From the NCBI GenBank assembly GCA_964502145.1, contig CAZCVI010000002.1, positions 1-64,000 of the forward strand: a DNA stretch of 64,000 bases. Reading direction: 5' to 3'. The notes beneath the pieces are model-generated. The model did no database searches. It had not been told where the DNA came from and was given only the letters and a program-made list of their open reading frames with translations. The number at the start of each line of letters is the position of its first letter. Within the stretch, counting starts at the first letter, position 1. Of the stretch, positions 24,992-34,680 are shown piece by piece. The translations under genes and the position numbers were made by a program. The stretch is from CAZCVI01 sp964502145. GTDB taxonomy: Bacteria > Acidobacteriota > Aminicenantia > UBA2199.

Positions 24992-26362
24992 ATGGAATAC
25001 GCATATGAAGAAAGAATTGGCAACCCGGATTTGTTCGTGGGCAGGAAAAAGGAACTGGCTTTTTTCCTCAAATGGATAGAAAACGTCAAAGAAAAAAAGT
25101 CTAAGAGTATGGCCCTGCTGGCCCGTCGCAAAACAGGGAAAACTGCCATTATGGAACGCTTGTTTAATATCATCTTTGATAAGAATGACGGTGTGATCCC
25201 CTTCTATTACGAGGTGAAAGATGAGAAAATGTGGGTGGTAGATTTTTGCCAGGATTTTTTTCTGACGTTTATCTACCAGTATATGGCTTTCAAAACCCGG
25301 AAAGTGGAATACCTCCAACCGCTGGAAGAAATTAATTTTAGCAAAGTCAAAAAGATCGCTTCAGAGGAGGGCTTAGACTATTTAAACACCTTGATTGGAA
25401 GCGTGGAATACGCCGTGAAACATGGTAAAATAGACCTTTTGTGGCAATTAACACGCGAAGCACCCAAAAACATTGCATCCAGACAAAAAGAGTTTATTGT
25501 CCAAATGATTGATGAATTCCAATTTTTAAACGGCAGAATCTATAGGGACAAAGCCACTAAAAACTTGGCTGATAGTATGGTTGGCGGCTATTTAAGCACA
25601 GCCGAGAGTAAAATCGCACCAATGCTGGTTACTGGCAGTTGGGTGGGGTGGCTCATGAATATGTTGATCATGCTGCTACCTTCCCGGTTCATTATGAAAC
25701 CTCTGGAAAATATGGGCGAAGATGAATCCATTGAAATGGTTTTCAAATACGCTGGCTTCTTTGACGTTCCTGTGACCGAGGAGACCGCCTTCCTGATCGC
25801 AAAACTGGCCGAAGGAAATCCTTTTTATATCAGTTCCATCTTACGTTCCCAATTCCCGGACAAAGATTTGACCACGTTGGAAGGATTGGCACGGACCCTG
25901 GAATTTGAAACCTTAAATGATCGTGGGGAGATCAAATCGACTTGGATGACTTATGTGAATTCGGCCTTCAACCAGGTTAACAATAAAAATTCCAAGAATA
26001 TTGTCTTGTATTTATGTAAGCATAGAGACCGCGAAGTCACCCGCAAAGAGTTATTCGAAAAATTACAACTGGATATGACGGATGGCGAATTAGAGTTCAA
26101 ACTCAAAGCACTGATAAAAGCCGACATTATCCTCCAAGGAGCGACCAACTACGATTACCATGGGGTCCATGACAATATTTTCGATAAAGTGTTTCGTGGT
26201 GTGTATCAAAAAGAAATCGAAAATTTTGAACCGGCACAAATTAAGAAAGAATACCAGGACGCTTTTAAAAATTTACAAAAACAGTACCAAAAACTCCAGG
26301 GAAAATTTAATTATCATAAGGGTTATTATGCGGAATATGCGATAGTGGATCAATTTCCTTGA
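24992..26362 (+). CDS. AAA-type (archaeal ATPase-like) protein, C-terminus disrupted
   Basis: 456 residues as read. The N-terminus NPDLFVGRKKELAFFL followed by Walker A LLARRKTGKTAIMERL (about residues 44-58) and a Walker B-like VQMIDEFQFL (about 170) places it with the archaeal-type/STAND ATPases found as orphan genes in many bacteria. A winged-helix region (VTRKELFEKLQLDMTDGELEFKL) follows. The frame stops at TGA 26360, but 26363-26510 in another frame reads like the genuine end of the protein, so the gene is probably broken by a deletion or frameshift. Such genes often act with a C-terminal nuclease-like part, which is largely missing. No SD is seen. It lies directly upstream of the cas operon promoter; a functional link is unproven. 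Confidence 0.7.
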   Translation: MEYAYEERIGNPDLFVGRKKELAFFLKWIENVKEKKSKSMALLARRKTGKTAIMERLFNIIFDKNDGVIPFYYEVKDEKMWVVDFCQDFFLTFIYQYMAFKTRKVEYLQPLEEINFSKVKKIASEEGLDYLNTLIGSVEYAVKHGKIDLLWQLTREAPKNIASRQKEFIVQMIDEFQFLNGRIYRDKATKNLADSMVGGYLSTAESKIAPMLVTGSWVGWLMNMLIMLLPSRFIMKPLENMGEDESIEMVFKYAGFFDVPVTEETAFLIAKLAEGNPFYISSILRSQFPDKDLTTLEGLARTLEFETLNDRGEIKSTWMTYVNSAFNQVNNKNSKNIVLYLCKHRDREVTRKELFEKLQLDMTDGELEFKLKALIKADIILQGATNYDYHGVHDNIFDKVFRGVYQKEIENFEPAQIKKEYQDAFKNLQKQYQKLQGKFNYHKGYYAEYAIVDQFP

Positions 26363-26510
26363 GAAATTCGCTTGGATTAAAGAAACGGAACACCTGCACC
26401 CGGCCATCGGTTTTATCTTCTCCAGAAAAGGATTTACACGGGAAGTGGAAGTCTTTCTGGGTGAAAAAGGTATCGCCTACACGGAAGATGAACGCTGGTT
26501 CGAGCTTTAA
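26338..26510 (+). pseudogene. Out-of-frame C-terminal remnant of the ATPase gene
   Basis: Read in a different frame from the gene before it: WINFLEKFAWIKETEHLHP, then a well-formed segment with AIGFIFSRKGFTREVEVFL and GEKGIAYTEDERWFEL before TAA at 26508-26510. It has protein-like composition and no start codon, and joins the main frame at the point where the ATPase stops. Best explained as the decayed 3' end after loss of an internal segment. Confidence 0.6.
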
Positions 26511-26683
26511 AGGTTTTTTTACCTCAGATTATCCAGTGCTTCATGATTGATCTGCTTTTATACTACGGACAATGCCATAAAAGAAAATGATCCAACCCAA
26601 ACATTGATTTATTGAATTTTTTTCGGCAACAACTGCGACTTGACAGAGCACCAGGGAAAAATAAATTTATTTTAAAATAATGG

Positions 26684-26713
26684 TTGCATTTCGTTTATCA
26701 GCTAGTGTATAAT
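26684..26713 (+). promoter_or_regulatory. cas operon promoter
   Basis: TTGCAT at 26684-26689, 18-nt spacer, TATAAT at 26708-26713, giving a leader of about 115 nt before cas6. Confidence 0.6.
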
Positions 26714-26734
26714 AAAAACTTGTTTTAAAAAGGT

Positions 26735-26832
26735 GCGTGTAACCACCTGGGGGGGTGGTGAAACATCAGTTGGGAAAGAAAAATTAAGAACGGTTTTGAT
26801 TATTAGGATGAACATCCTAAAAAGGAGCTTGA
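26735..26832 (+). promoter_or_regulatory. Structured 5' leader of the cas operon
   Basis: Two hairpins: ACCACC-TGGGGG-GGTGGT near 26741-26758, and TTAGGATG-AA-CATCCTAA at 26803-26820, an 8-bp perfect stem that ends directly against the AAAGGAG ribosome binding site of cas6. The second hairpin could limit access to that site. The stretch holds no gene. Confidence 0.5.
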
Positions 26833-26833
26833 T

Positions 26834-27553
26834 ATGCGCTTAAAGATGGAATTTACATTGAAAAAACCGGAGTGTGATGTGGAATATCGCCGGACTTTTT
26901 TATCGCTACTGAAAAACAGTTTTGAAATGGCCTCTGATGAAGTTTACCAGAGATTCTACGGAAAGGGTACACCCATGAAACCCTTCACTTTTGCGGTGTA
27001 TCTACACCAGCCAAAATTCGCTGGGGACGTTATCCACTTGAACTCCACTGAAATCCACTTGAACTTCTCCACTTCTCTTCAGGACCTGGGTATTTATTTC
27101 TACAATTCCCTAATCAAAAGGAAACTGCAATTCGCCCCTTACCCGCTGGCCAATGACAATGATATGCGTCTGAAACGGATTAGTTTGCAAAAAGAAAAAC
27201 CAATCCAGACCAATGAGGTGGTATTTAAAACGATTTCTCCCTTCTTGGTTCGCTTACACAAGCAAGAAAGCAACAGCGATGAATATCTGACCAAACAGCA
27301 CACGCTGTTGGTCTCGCAGATGGAAGAAAATATCCGTGTTCAGGTGGCAGAGTTGTTGGGCCGGAAGGAACGGGTGGAATTTATGCCCGTGCTGTTGAAA
27401 GATGGGTTTCCCATCAAACATTACGGGTCCAATGTGCAGGGGAACACGGGCATTTTTAAATTAACAGGGCACCCCGAGGTATTGGATTTTATTTATAAGA
27501 CAGGTATTGGTTCCCGCAGGTCCGAAGGTTTCGGGATGTTGGATGCCGTTTAA
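26834..27553 (+). CDS. cas6: CRISPR endoribonuclease Cas6
   Basis: 239 residues, usual for Cas6. It cuts the pre-crRNA in each repeat, leaving an 8-nt 5' tag, and commonly stays bound to the repeat stem. Two ferredoxin-like folds are expected; the C-terminal glycine-rich loop TGIGSRRSEGFGMLD is the Cas6 hallmark. A His in the first half (VYLHQPKF, about residue 56) is a candidate for the catalytic general base. AAGGAG precedes the ATG. First gene of an eight-gene run ending at the CRISPR array, all on the plus strand with short gaps or overlaps. Confidence 0.95.
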   Translation: MRLKMEFTLKKPECDVEYRRTFLSLLKNSFEMASDEVYQRFYGKGTPMKPFTFAVYLHQPKFAGDVIHLNSTEIHLNFSTSLQDLGIYFYNSLIKRKLQFAPYPLANDNDMRLKRISLQKEKPIQTNEVVFKTISPFLVRLHKQESNSDEYLTKQHTLLVSQMEENIRVQVAELLGRKERVEFMPVLLKDGFPIKHYGSNVQGNTGIFKLTGHPEVLDFIYKTGIGSRRSEGFGMLDAV

Positions 27554-27566
27554 AAGGAGAGAGGGC

Positions 27567-29234
27567 ATGGAAGAGAGTATGATGGATAATATGAACGGGG
27601 TTATGGAGATTCAAAACGATGGCACAAAAAACAAACGAATCCGCATCGAAATCAAGGATTGGTTGTTTAATGCCGGTATTCTGGGATTGTACCGGATATT
27701 ACAGCACGCTGAAAAAGAGGTTCAACCGAACGCCAACTATATTGAATGTGATGTGTCTGCTTTTGAAAACTTTGAAAACAGTTTTTTCCAGTACTTTATT
27801 GATACGTATGGGAAGGATAATGTCTGGCATAAGTTGACGGAGTTCTGCCAAGTTAATTTTGATTGGGACAAACTGGCTGAAACAGGTGAAGAAAAGATTA
27901 AAGCTTTCTTGGATAATTTCGAGAAGGATTTAATTAAGGCTTCGCTACTCACTGCTTACTTCATTATTGCCAATGATAAGGAAGTGATTAAGAATAAGCT
28001 GGCAATAATCAAGGATAAGACTGTTTCAGCTTTGGAGAAACTTCAGAAGATCAAGGAGATTTACGATTTTTTTATGGAGCATAAAGCGATTATCCAGGCC
28101 AAATATACCAGTTATCAAGTGATTAATTTGTATTGGGAAGGGGTGAGTTTTTTGAATAAGCAGCAGGTGGGGCTCAATATGTTTGGTCTATATAAAAAAG
28201 ACTTTGTAGACCCTTTTGCCAGATTCTTAACGCCGGAAACAAAAAAAGCACCGTATGGCAATTGTATGATCTGCAATCGGGAGGTCAATAAAAAATCGGA
28301 TGCTTCGCAGGGTTTATCTTGGCTGAAGATGGACTTAGATTCGGCGCGAAAAACCTCTGCGTATTGGAACCATCAATTGGATATTAATATATGTCCTGTC
28401 TGCAATCTGGTTTATTCTTGTATTCCGGCTGGTTTTGTGACCTTTAAGCGGAAAGGAATTTTCATCAATGACAACAGTGGCAGCGCGCGATTGATTGGCA
28501 TTAATGCCGTGTTGGTGGCGGGGATGGAGAATATTAAAAATATGGAATCCCTGGAAGAAATCACTTACACTCATATTATCAACTTGATCCAGAAGATGCG
28601 GGATGAGAACCAGAAAAAGGAGATCGCCAATATCCAGGTGATTAAAATAGACGGCGATAAAGGGTACTCCTTTAATTTATTGTCCAAGCAGGTGCTCCAG
28701 GTTATTGAGAAATCAAAAAAAGAATTGGACTTTCTGGCTGAACGCTATGATGTGTTCTTGGATAATAAAACCAGAATGAACCTGTATAAAGAGGTGATTG
28801 AGCGAATTTATAGGAACATTGATCTTTACCCCTTGATTTATATGTTACTGGCCATGGGGTTGCGAAAGAAGAAAAAAGATGGTGCGGTCGATGCGTTGTT
28901 TAAAATAAATATGAACTTTATAGGAGGGCAGATGTCCGATAAAAAGATTTTTGTCATGAAGCAGATGGGGTTAAATTTAAAGAAAGGCTATAAGGAAGAG
29001 GAAAACAAGATCAATGGGATTGCTTACAGGCTGTTGAACTATCTTAAAACAAAGAATATTAACGGTTTTATGGATGTGATCATCAATTGCCACATGCATA
29101 TTGGGAAGGAGATTCCCACCCTTTTTGTCGAATGTATTGATGATGTGGAACGGTTCCAAGCCTATGGTTATGCGTTCCTTCTCGGTTTCACCGGGGAAGA
29201 ATACAAAAGTGAAGCCAAAACGGTAAACGCATGA
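27567..29234 (+). CDS. cas8b: Type I-B Cas8b large subunit, Cst1-like with CxxC pairs
   Basis: 555 residues. The large subunit of the Cascade complex that recognises the PAM. Two Cys pairs are present: YGNCMICNRE at about residue 232 and NICPVCNLVYSC at about 275, the CXXC-CXXC pattern that names the Cst1 (Tneap) branch. These probably bind zinc. The N-terminus IRIEIKDWLFNAGILGLYRIL also fits. ATG 27567 follows AAGGAGAG; an upstream in-frame ATG at 27507 lies inside cas6. Placed between cas6 and cas7 as usual in type I-B loci. The family is very variable, so subtype naming rests on motif plus neighbours. Confidence 0.88.
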   Translation: MEESMMDNMNGVMEIQNDGTKNKRIRIEIKDWLFNAGILGLYRILQHAEKEVQPNANYIECDVSAFENFENSFFQYFIDTYGKDNVWHKLTEFCQVNFDWDKLAETGEEKIKAFLDNFEKDLIKASLLTAYFIIANDKEVIKNKLAIIKDKTVSALEKLQKIKEIYDFFMEHKAIIQAKYTSYQVINLYWEGVSFLNKQQVGLNMFGLYKKDFVDPFARFLTPETKKAPYGNCMICNREVNKKSDASQGLSWLKMDLDSARKTSAYWNHQLDINICPVCNLVYSCIPAGFVTFKRKGIFINDNSGSARLIGINAVLVAGMENIKNMESLEEITYTHIINLIQKMRDENQKKEIANIQVIKIDGDKGYSFNLLSKQVLQVIEKSKKELDFLAERYDVFLDNKTRMNLYKEVIERIYRNIDLYPLIYMLLAMGLRKKKKDGAVDALFKINMNFIGGQMSDKKIFVMKQMGLNLKKGYKEEENKINGIAYRLLNYLKTKNINGFMDVIINCHMHIGKEIPTLFVECIDDVERFQAYGYAFLLGFTGEEYKSEAKTVNA

Positions 29235-29292
29235 TTGTGCGCACTGTGTTTGAATGTCAATTAAACTCATTTTCTAAACAGGAGGAAGTACG

Positions 29293-30225
29293 ATGAAAAG
29301 TAAAGGATTAACAGTAACGGTTGTGTTTGAGGCTGAAAGCGCCAATTATGGTGAAGGGATTGGCAATGTAACCTCGTTGAAAAAAATTAGCCGGGGTAAT
29401 GGTCAAAGTTATTCGTATATTTCACGCCAAGCCATGCGCTACAATATTGTGAACCAGATGGTAGAACTTTCCAACGGTTATCAACTGACCCCGGTCAGTC
29501 ATGAGGGCACCATTCAATTCGCCCCGGATACATCGGTAAAAGATTATTTTGAAATCGATCTGTTTGGGTATATGAAAACCAAGAGCAAAGAGGGCGCCAG
29601 CACACGCTCAGCTATTGCCAGATTGAGTAATGCCACATCTCTTGAAACCTTTAACGGCGACCTGGACTTTTTGACCAACAAGGGATTATTTGACCGTTTA
29701 TCCGATGCGGAAAAATTAAAGGCTGGCAAAAAAGGTGATACCGAAGAAGGAGACAGCGCTTTAAAAGGGGGCAATATTGCCCAAAGCGAAATCCATAAAA
29801 GCTTTTATACTTATACTTTGACTGTGGACCTGGATAAAGTGGGCATTGATGGCACAACTGAAATTACTCCTGATGAAAAATACAACCGCGTCAGTCTGCT
29901 CCTTAAAGCCATTAAATTTCTATATCGTGATATCAAGGGTCGACGGGAAAACATGGCCCCTTTATTTATTATTGGGGGTATCTATGATATTAAAAACCCG
30001 TTTTTTATGAACGGTATCAAACTAATCGATCAAAAACTGGCTGTTGAGCGTATTAAAAGTCTGCTGGATAAAGATGACATCATTTCCAAAAATACGGTGG
30101 TGGGGTATGTGGAAAATACCTTTGAGAATGACCCTGAGATCAAGGAATTGCCCTGTAAGTCTATCAAGCACTTCTTTGCGGACATGGATACTAAATTAAA
30201 ACAGTATTATAACGAAAATGTCTAA
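29293..30225 (+). CDS. cas7: Cascade backbone protein Cas7 (Cst2/DevR-like)
   Basis: 310 residues. Forms the filament of Cascade along the crRNA spacer. The start GLTVTVVFEAESANYGEG and the motif SYISRQAMRYNIVNQ are typical of the Cas7 Tneap/Cst2 family, and the glycine-rich GNVTSLKKISRGNG loop follows. AGGAGG precedes the ATG. Its last 8 nt overlap the start of cas5, so the two are coupled in translation. Confidence 0.93.
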   Translation: MKSKGLTVTVVFEAESANYGEGIGNVTSLKKISRGNGQSYSYISRQAMRYNIVNQMVELSNGYQLTPVSHEGTIQFAPDTSVKDYFEIDLFGYMKTKSKEGASTRSAIARLSNATSLETFNGDLDFLTNKGLFDRLSDAEKLKAGKKGDTEEGDSALKGGNIAQSEIHKSFYTYTLTVDLDKVGIDGTTEITPDEKYNRVSLLLKAIKFLYRDIKGRRENMAPLFIIGGIYDIKNPFFMNGIKLIDQKLAVERIKSLLDKDDIISKNTVVGYVENTFENDPEIKELPCKSIKHFFADMDTKLKQYYNENV

Positions 30226-30949
30226 GGCCATCAAATTAAGAATCTATCAGGATCTGGTGAACTACAAGACCCCCACCAGTTTCCAGTTGCGGGAGAGTTA
30301 TCCTCTCCCGCCGTATTCCACCGTGATTGGTATGGTTCATAATGCCTGTGGTTTTGATCATTATGTCCCCATGTCTGTCAGCATCCAGGGAGAATATTTT
30401 TCCAAGGTGAATAATTATCAGATTTTTTATTATTTCCATCCTTCAGCCAAGTATGAAGAAGCACGGCACCAATTTTTCGTGGAAAGCGCCGCGCTAGACC
30501 GCAAGGTTGGGATAGCTCGCGTCCCTACTATCATCGAATTGTTAGTGGATGTGCATCTGACCATTCATATCCACATCCACCAGGAAGAGAGGCTATTGGA
30601 AATATTTGAAAAATTGCAGCATCCTATTGATTACATCTCCTTGGGAAGACGGGAAGACCTGGCCGTTATTGAATCCATTAAAATGGTGGACGTGGAAGAA
30701 AAGCAGTTCCAAGATAATGTGTCTTTAAAAAATAATACCTATGTCCCCGTGGCGTTAAAACAAATTGGTTCAATTGATGGTACTATCTACGATTTGAATG
30801 TCACGTACACCATAGATAAAAACGGTTTCAGACGCTGGCACAAACAACGGGTCGTATATTCACCGAAGGAGGCGAAAATTGATACCGGCGAATCCGTCTG
30901 TGTGGACAATGAAGGCGATTTTGTTTTTTTTGTTGAAGGGAAGGTTTAA
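30218..30949 (+). CDS. cas5: Cascade subunit Cas5 (Cas5t)
   Basis: 243 residues. Caps the 5' handle of the crRNA in Cascade. The N-terminal RRM-like part shows IYQDLVNYKTPTSFQLRES, then YPLPPYSTVIGMVHNACG, the glycine-containing helix start found in Cas5 of type I-B Tneap loci. It overlaps cas7 by 8 nt and ends 3 nt before the GTG of cas3. Confidence 0.93.
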   Translation: MSKAIKLRIYQDLVNYKTPTSFQLRESYPLPPYSTVIGMVHNACGFDHYVPMSVSIQGEYFSKVNNYQIFYYFHPSAKYEEARHQFFVESAALDRKVGIARVPTIIELLVDVHLTIHIHIHQEERLLEIFEKLQHPIDYISLGRREDLAVIESIKMVDVEEKQFQDNVSLKNNTYVPVALKQIGSIDGTIYDLNVTYTIDKNGFRRWHKQRVVYSPKEAKIDTGESVCVDNEGDFVFFVEGKV

Positions 30950-30952
30950 ATC

Positions 30953-33157
30953 GTGTCCAATCAACTCCTTGCCAAATCACGACCAGTAGAAACCATCGAA
31001 GTTCATACCCAGGCATTAAAAAGAAACTTCGATTTATTGCGGAGGCTTTATCCGGGGCTTAAAGTCGACTGGGATATCCTTGAATTGGCATTGCTTTTCC
31101 ATGATCTCGGCAAGATCAATTCAAAGTTCCAGAATAAACTGTACAAGCAATTAAAGCTCCCCGTGCTGGAGGATATGTTCCCTGATGACGTCGAAATTCC
31201 CCACGGGAATTTAAGTGCTGCATTTTTGGACAGGAAGAAACTGAAGGAAAAATTCGATGATATCAGTCTGAATATTCTTTACCAAGCGATTTATTATCAC
31301 CATCCCCGCTATTTAGAAGATAATCAATTTGATTATTATAAACGTGTCCTCACCACTGATTTGCAGCCATATGTCACCGCACTCCCCGCTGATATTCCGT
31401 TTTTAGTACCTGTGCTTGTGTTTGACTTTAATAAATATATCCGGGATAGAATCGACATCCACACCCATGGTGATCATGCGCAGGATGTGTTCTGTCGCTA
31501 CGTGATGGTGAAGGGGCTTTTAAATCGGTTGGATTATGCCGCCAGTGCTCATATAGATGTCGAAGTACCCAATTGTGATCTGCAAGAAAAGACCCTGGCT
31601 TTTTTGAAGGAAAAGGGCGGCTTAAGGGAAATCCAGCATTATTTGCTGGCTCATCAGGAGGAAAACAATGTGATTGTCGCGTCCACTGGTATCGGCAAAA
31701 CGGAGGCCGGTTTGTTATGGATTGGCAATCACAAAGGCTTTTTTACCCTGCCATTACGCGTCAGTAATAATGCGATTTACAAACGGATTAAATACGAAAA
31801 TATCCAATTTAAAGAAACGGTCTTGCTTCATTCTGATGCCTTGGCTTTTATGCTCAAAAATGATGCCTCATTGGAGTTGTTCTCCGAATATACACGGGCC
31901 CGGCAATTGTCCATGCCTTTAACGATTACCACTGTCGACCAATTATTCAAAATTGTTTTTAAGTCAGAGGGTTTCGAGTCTATTCTGGCCAGTCTCGCTT
32001 ATTCCAAGGTCATTATCGATGAAATTCAAATGTACTCCCCGGAAATCGTCGCCTGCATCATCATGGGGCTAAAGTACATCACCATGATGGGTGGCAAGTT
32101 CTCTATACTCACGGCCACGTTCCCAGAGGTCTTGGATAGTTTCTTAAAACAATCAGGACTAAAATACAATTATCAGGAATTCCTGTTAGATCGACAGCGT
32201 CATAAGATTAATCTGCTGGATGCCGATATTCGCGAAGCTATTACGGAAATCAATCAGAAAGGTCTTCATTCCAAAGTGTTGGTGATTGTCAACACGGTCA
32301 CACGCGCTCAGGAGGTATTTGCTTTATTAGGGGATATGGAAAAAAAATATCTCTTGCACAGCCGATTCATTAAAAAGGACCGTCATCTGCTGGAAGAAAA
32401 AATTAAGGCTTTTAGTGACAGCAATGATACCGGGATTTGGGTGACCACCCAAGTTGTGGAAGCCAGTTTAGATATCGATTTTGATTACCTCTTTACCGAA
32501 CTCTCTACTGTCGATGGACTGTTTCAACGGATGGGACGATGTTATCGGAAACGTGATTTTTTAGATGAAACCGGGGAGGCCAATGTCCATGTTTTTTTAA
32601 AGAACTCATCGGGAGTTGGGACGTTCATTGATCGGGAGATTTTTGACTTATCCAAAACTGCTTTAAAAAAGTTCCATGGCAACCGCATTTCGGAGAAAGA
32701 GAAATTGGCTGTCGTGAAAGATGTCTACTCTTTGGAAAAAATAAAGGGGACCGAATATTATCAAAAGATCCGCGAGCGCTTGAATTTATTGAAGGTTATT
32801 CCCGCTTATGAAATGAACCGCGACCAGATAGACCAAAAATTCAGGGATATCAAATCCTTTACTGTGATTCCTATTGAGATTTATCAGAACCATGTGCAGC
32901 AGATACAGGATTGGATCAATGAGATTGGTTCCTTGGGATTTGCAAGGGATGAAAAGGCCAGGGAAAGCGAGAAAAAAAGAAAAATCGAATTGCTGGAACA
33001 GATCAAAGATTTAACTGTGGATGTGCCTTATTATTTAATAAAGCATATCAAGGAACGCATGACTATAGACAGGTACAATGAGTTCAGAATTATTGACCTT
33101 GAATACAGCGAGCGCACCGGTTTGGGAAAACAGGGAGGAAGTAACAACTTCTTATAA
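30953..33157 (+). CDS. cas3: Cas3 helicase-nuclease with N-terminal HD domain
   Basis: 734 residues. Recruited by Cascade to unwind and degrade target DNA. The HD nuclease (about residues 15-210) shows LLFHDLGKINSKFQ, IPHGNLSAAF and the YYHHPRY His pair. The superfamily 2 helicase follows, with Walker A ASTGIGKTEAGLLW at about 242, a DEIQ box (VIIDEIQMYSPE, about 355), TATFPE, and C-terminal motifs TTQVVEASLDIDFD and QRMGRCYRKRD. GTG start at 30953. All catalytic motifs look intact, so interference should work. Confidence 0.95.
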   Translation: MSNQLLAKSRPVETIEVHTQALKRNFDLLRRLYPGLKVDWDILELALLFHDLGKINSKFQNKLYKQLKLPVLEDMFPDDVEIPHGNLSAAFLDRKKLKEKFDDISLNILYQAIYYHHPRYLEDNQFDYYKRVLTTDLQPYVTALPADIPFLVPVLVFDFNKYIRDRIDIHTHGDHAQDVFCRYVMVKGLLNRLDYAASAHIDVEVPNCDLQEKTLAFLKEKGGLREIQHYLLAHQEENNVIVASTGIGKTEAGLLWIGNHKGFFTLPLRVSNNAIYKRIKYENIQFKETVLLHSDALAFMLKNDASLELFSEYTRARQLSMPLTITTVDQLFKIVFKSEGFESILASLAYSKVIIDEIQMYSPEIVACIIMGLKYITMMGGKFSILTATFPEVLDSFLKQSGLKYNYQEFLLDRQRHKINLLDADIREAITEINQKGLHSKVLVIVNTVTRAQEVFALLGDMEKKYLLHSRFIKKDRHLLEEKIKAFSDSNDTGIWVTTQVVEASLDIDFDYLFTELSTVDGLFQRMGRCYRKRDFLDETGEANVHVFLKNSSGVGTFIDREIFDLSKTALKKFHGNRISEKEKLAVVKDVYSLEKIKGTEYYQKIRERLNLLKVIPAYEMNRDQIDQKFRDIKSFTVIPIEIYQNHVQQIQDWINEIGSLGFARDEKARESEKKRKIELLEQIKDLTVDVPYYLIKHIKERMTIDRYNEFRIIDLEYSERTGLGKQGGSNNFL

Positions 33158-33159
33158 CC

Positions 33160-33657
33160 ATGAGCCAACTACGAATTTCCGGGGTGTATATCCAGTATTA
33201 CCATGTGTGCCACAGGAAACTGTGGCTCTTTGCCAAAAATATCAAAATGGAAGAGCAGTCTGACCTCGTTCTGATTGGTAAACTCATCGACGAACACTCC
33301 TATAAAAGAGAGGATAAGCACATCAATATCGACAACACCATTAACATTGACTTCATCGGCAACAATGGCACCATTCACGAGGTCAAAAAAAGCAACAAAA
33401 TGGAAGATGCCGATATCGCCCAACTCAAATACTACCTCTACTACCTCCACAAACGCGGCGTCGAAAATGTGAATGGTCTCATCGATTATCCCAAGTTAAA
33501 AGAAAAAGTAAAAGTCAGCTTAACTGAATCCGATATCACTGAAATGGCAACCAAAATGACTGCCATTGAATCCATTCTGCGCCAAAAACTCCCCCCTCCC
33601 ATTAAAAAAACAAAAATCTGCAAGCAGTGCTCCTATTTCGAACTCTGCTATATCTGA
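33160..33657 (+). CDS. cas4: CRISPR-associated exonuclease Cas4
   Basis: 165 residues. A RecB-like nuclease that trims prespacers and helps PAM-correct integration with Cas1-Cas2. IHEVKKSNKM carries the ExK catalytic pair. Four Cys for an Fe-S cluster are present: one in YHVCHRKLW near the N-terminus and three in ICKQCSYFELCYI at the extreme C-terminus. Two nt after cas3 and 28 nt before cas1. Confidence 0.95.
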   Translation: MSQLRISGVYIQYYHVCHRKLWLFAKNIKMEEQSDLVLIGKLIDEHSYKREDKHINIDNTINIDFIGNNGTIHEVKKSNKMEDADIAQLKYYLYYLHKRGVENVNGLIDYPKLKEKVKVSLTESDITEMATKMTAIESILRQKLPPPIKKTKICKQCSYFELCYI

Positions 33658-33685
33658 ACCCAATTCCATAGAAAAGAAGAGAAAC

Positions 33686-34678
33686 ATGAAAAAAAACTAC
33701 TATATCATGAATGCAGGCCGCTTAAAACGCTTCGAGAATTCGTTGCATTTTATCAAAAGCGAGGAGGAAAAACTTTACCTACCCATTGAAGACATTGATA
33801 CGATTTATGCTTTCGGTGAATTGGACTTCAACACCAAGGCCATGAACTTCCTGGCTCAAAAAGGGATCATCGTCCATTTCTTCAATTATTATGGGTTCTA
33901 TACCGGTTCATTTTATCCCAAGGAGTCCTTGGTTTCTGGAATGTTATTGGTACGACAGGTCAAACATAGTATTTCCAAAAAAAGACGGGTGCTCATTTCC
34001 ACCAAGATACTCGAAGCAACCACTCAGAATATTCTGCACAATCTAAAGTATTACCACTCCAGAGGCAAAGACCTCGCTGAACCTATTGAAAGAATCGAAT
34101 CCCTCTACCTCCAACTGGCCAAACAGGAGAGTATTGCTTCTTTAATGGGCGTCGAAGGGAATATCCACGAAGTGTATTACCGGGCCTTTAATGTGATTAT
34201 TGACCAGGATATCCAGTTCGAGAAACGCGTCAAACACCCACCCGATAATTTGATCAATACCATGATCTCGTTCTGCAATACTATGGTATATACGACTGTG
34301 CTTTCGGAAATATATAAAACCCAGTTGAATCCACTGATCAGCTTTCTCCATGAACCCGGAGAACGCCGTTTTTCATTGAGTTTGGATATTGCCGAGATTT
34401 TCAAACCCATGCTGGCAGATCGCATGATTTTTAGTTTGTTGAATAAAAACCAGATCACTGAAAAAAGCTTTGAAAAGGAATTAAATTTTCTGTACTTGAA
34501 AGATGAGGCACGGAAAGTTATTGTCAAAGATTTTGATGATCGTTTAAAAACCACTGTCCGTCATAAAACACTGAATCGGAATGTATCGTATCGGCAGTTG
34601 ATTCGATTGGAGTTGTATAAATTGATTAAGCACCTGATCAGTGAGAAAGAATATGAAGGATTCAAAATTTGGTGGTGA
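33686..34678 (+). CDS. cas1: CRISPR integrase Cas1
   Basis: 330 residues. The integrase that inserts new spacers, acting as a Cas1-Cas2 complex. Active-site residues appear in order: Glu in MGVEGNIHEVYYRAF (about 155), His in FLHEPGERRF (about 220), Asp in SLDIAEIFKPMLADR (about 236). The N-terminal beta-sandwich begins KKNYYIMNAGRL. I start at 33686, with a GAAGAG site; the longer frame to 33566 overlaps cas4 and is rejected. Confidence 0.96.
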   Translation: MKKNYYIMNAGRLKRFENSLHFIKSEEEKLYLPIEDIDTIYAFGELDFNTKAMNFLAQKGIIVHFFNYYGFYTGSFYPKESLVSGMLLVRQVKHSISKKRRVLISTKILEATTQNILHNLKYYHSRGKDLAEPIERIESLYLQLAKQESIASLMGVEGNIHEVYYRAFNVIIDQDIQFEKRVKHPPDNLINTMISFCNTMVYTTVLSEIYKTQLNPLISFLHEPGERRFSLSLDIAEIFKPMLADRMIFSLLNKNQITEKSFEKELNFLYLKDEARKVIVKDFDDRLKTTVRHKTLNRNVSYRQLIRLELYKLIKHLISEKEYEGFKIWW

Positions 34679-34680
34679 CC

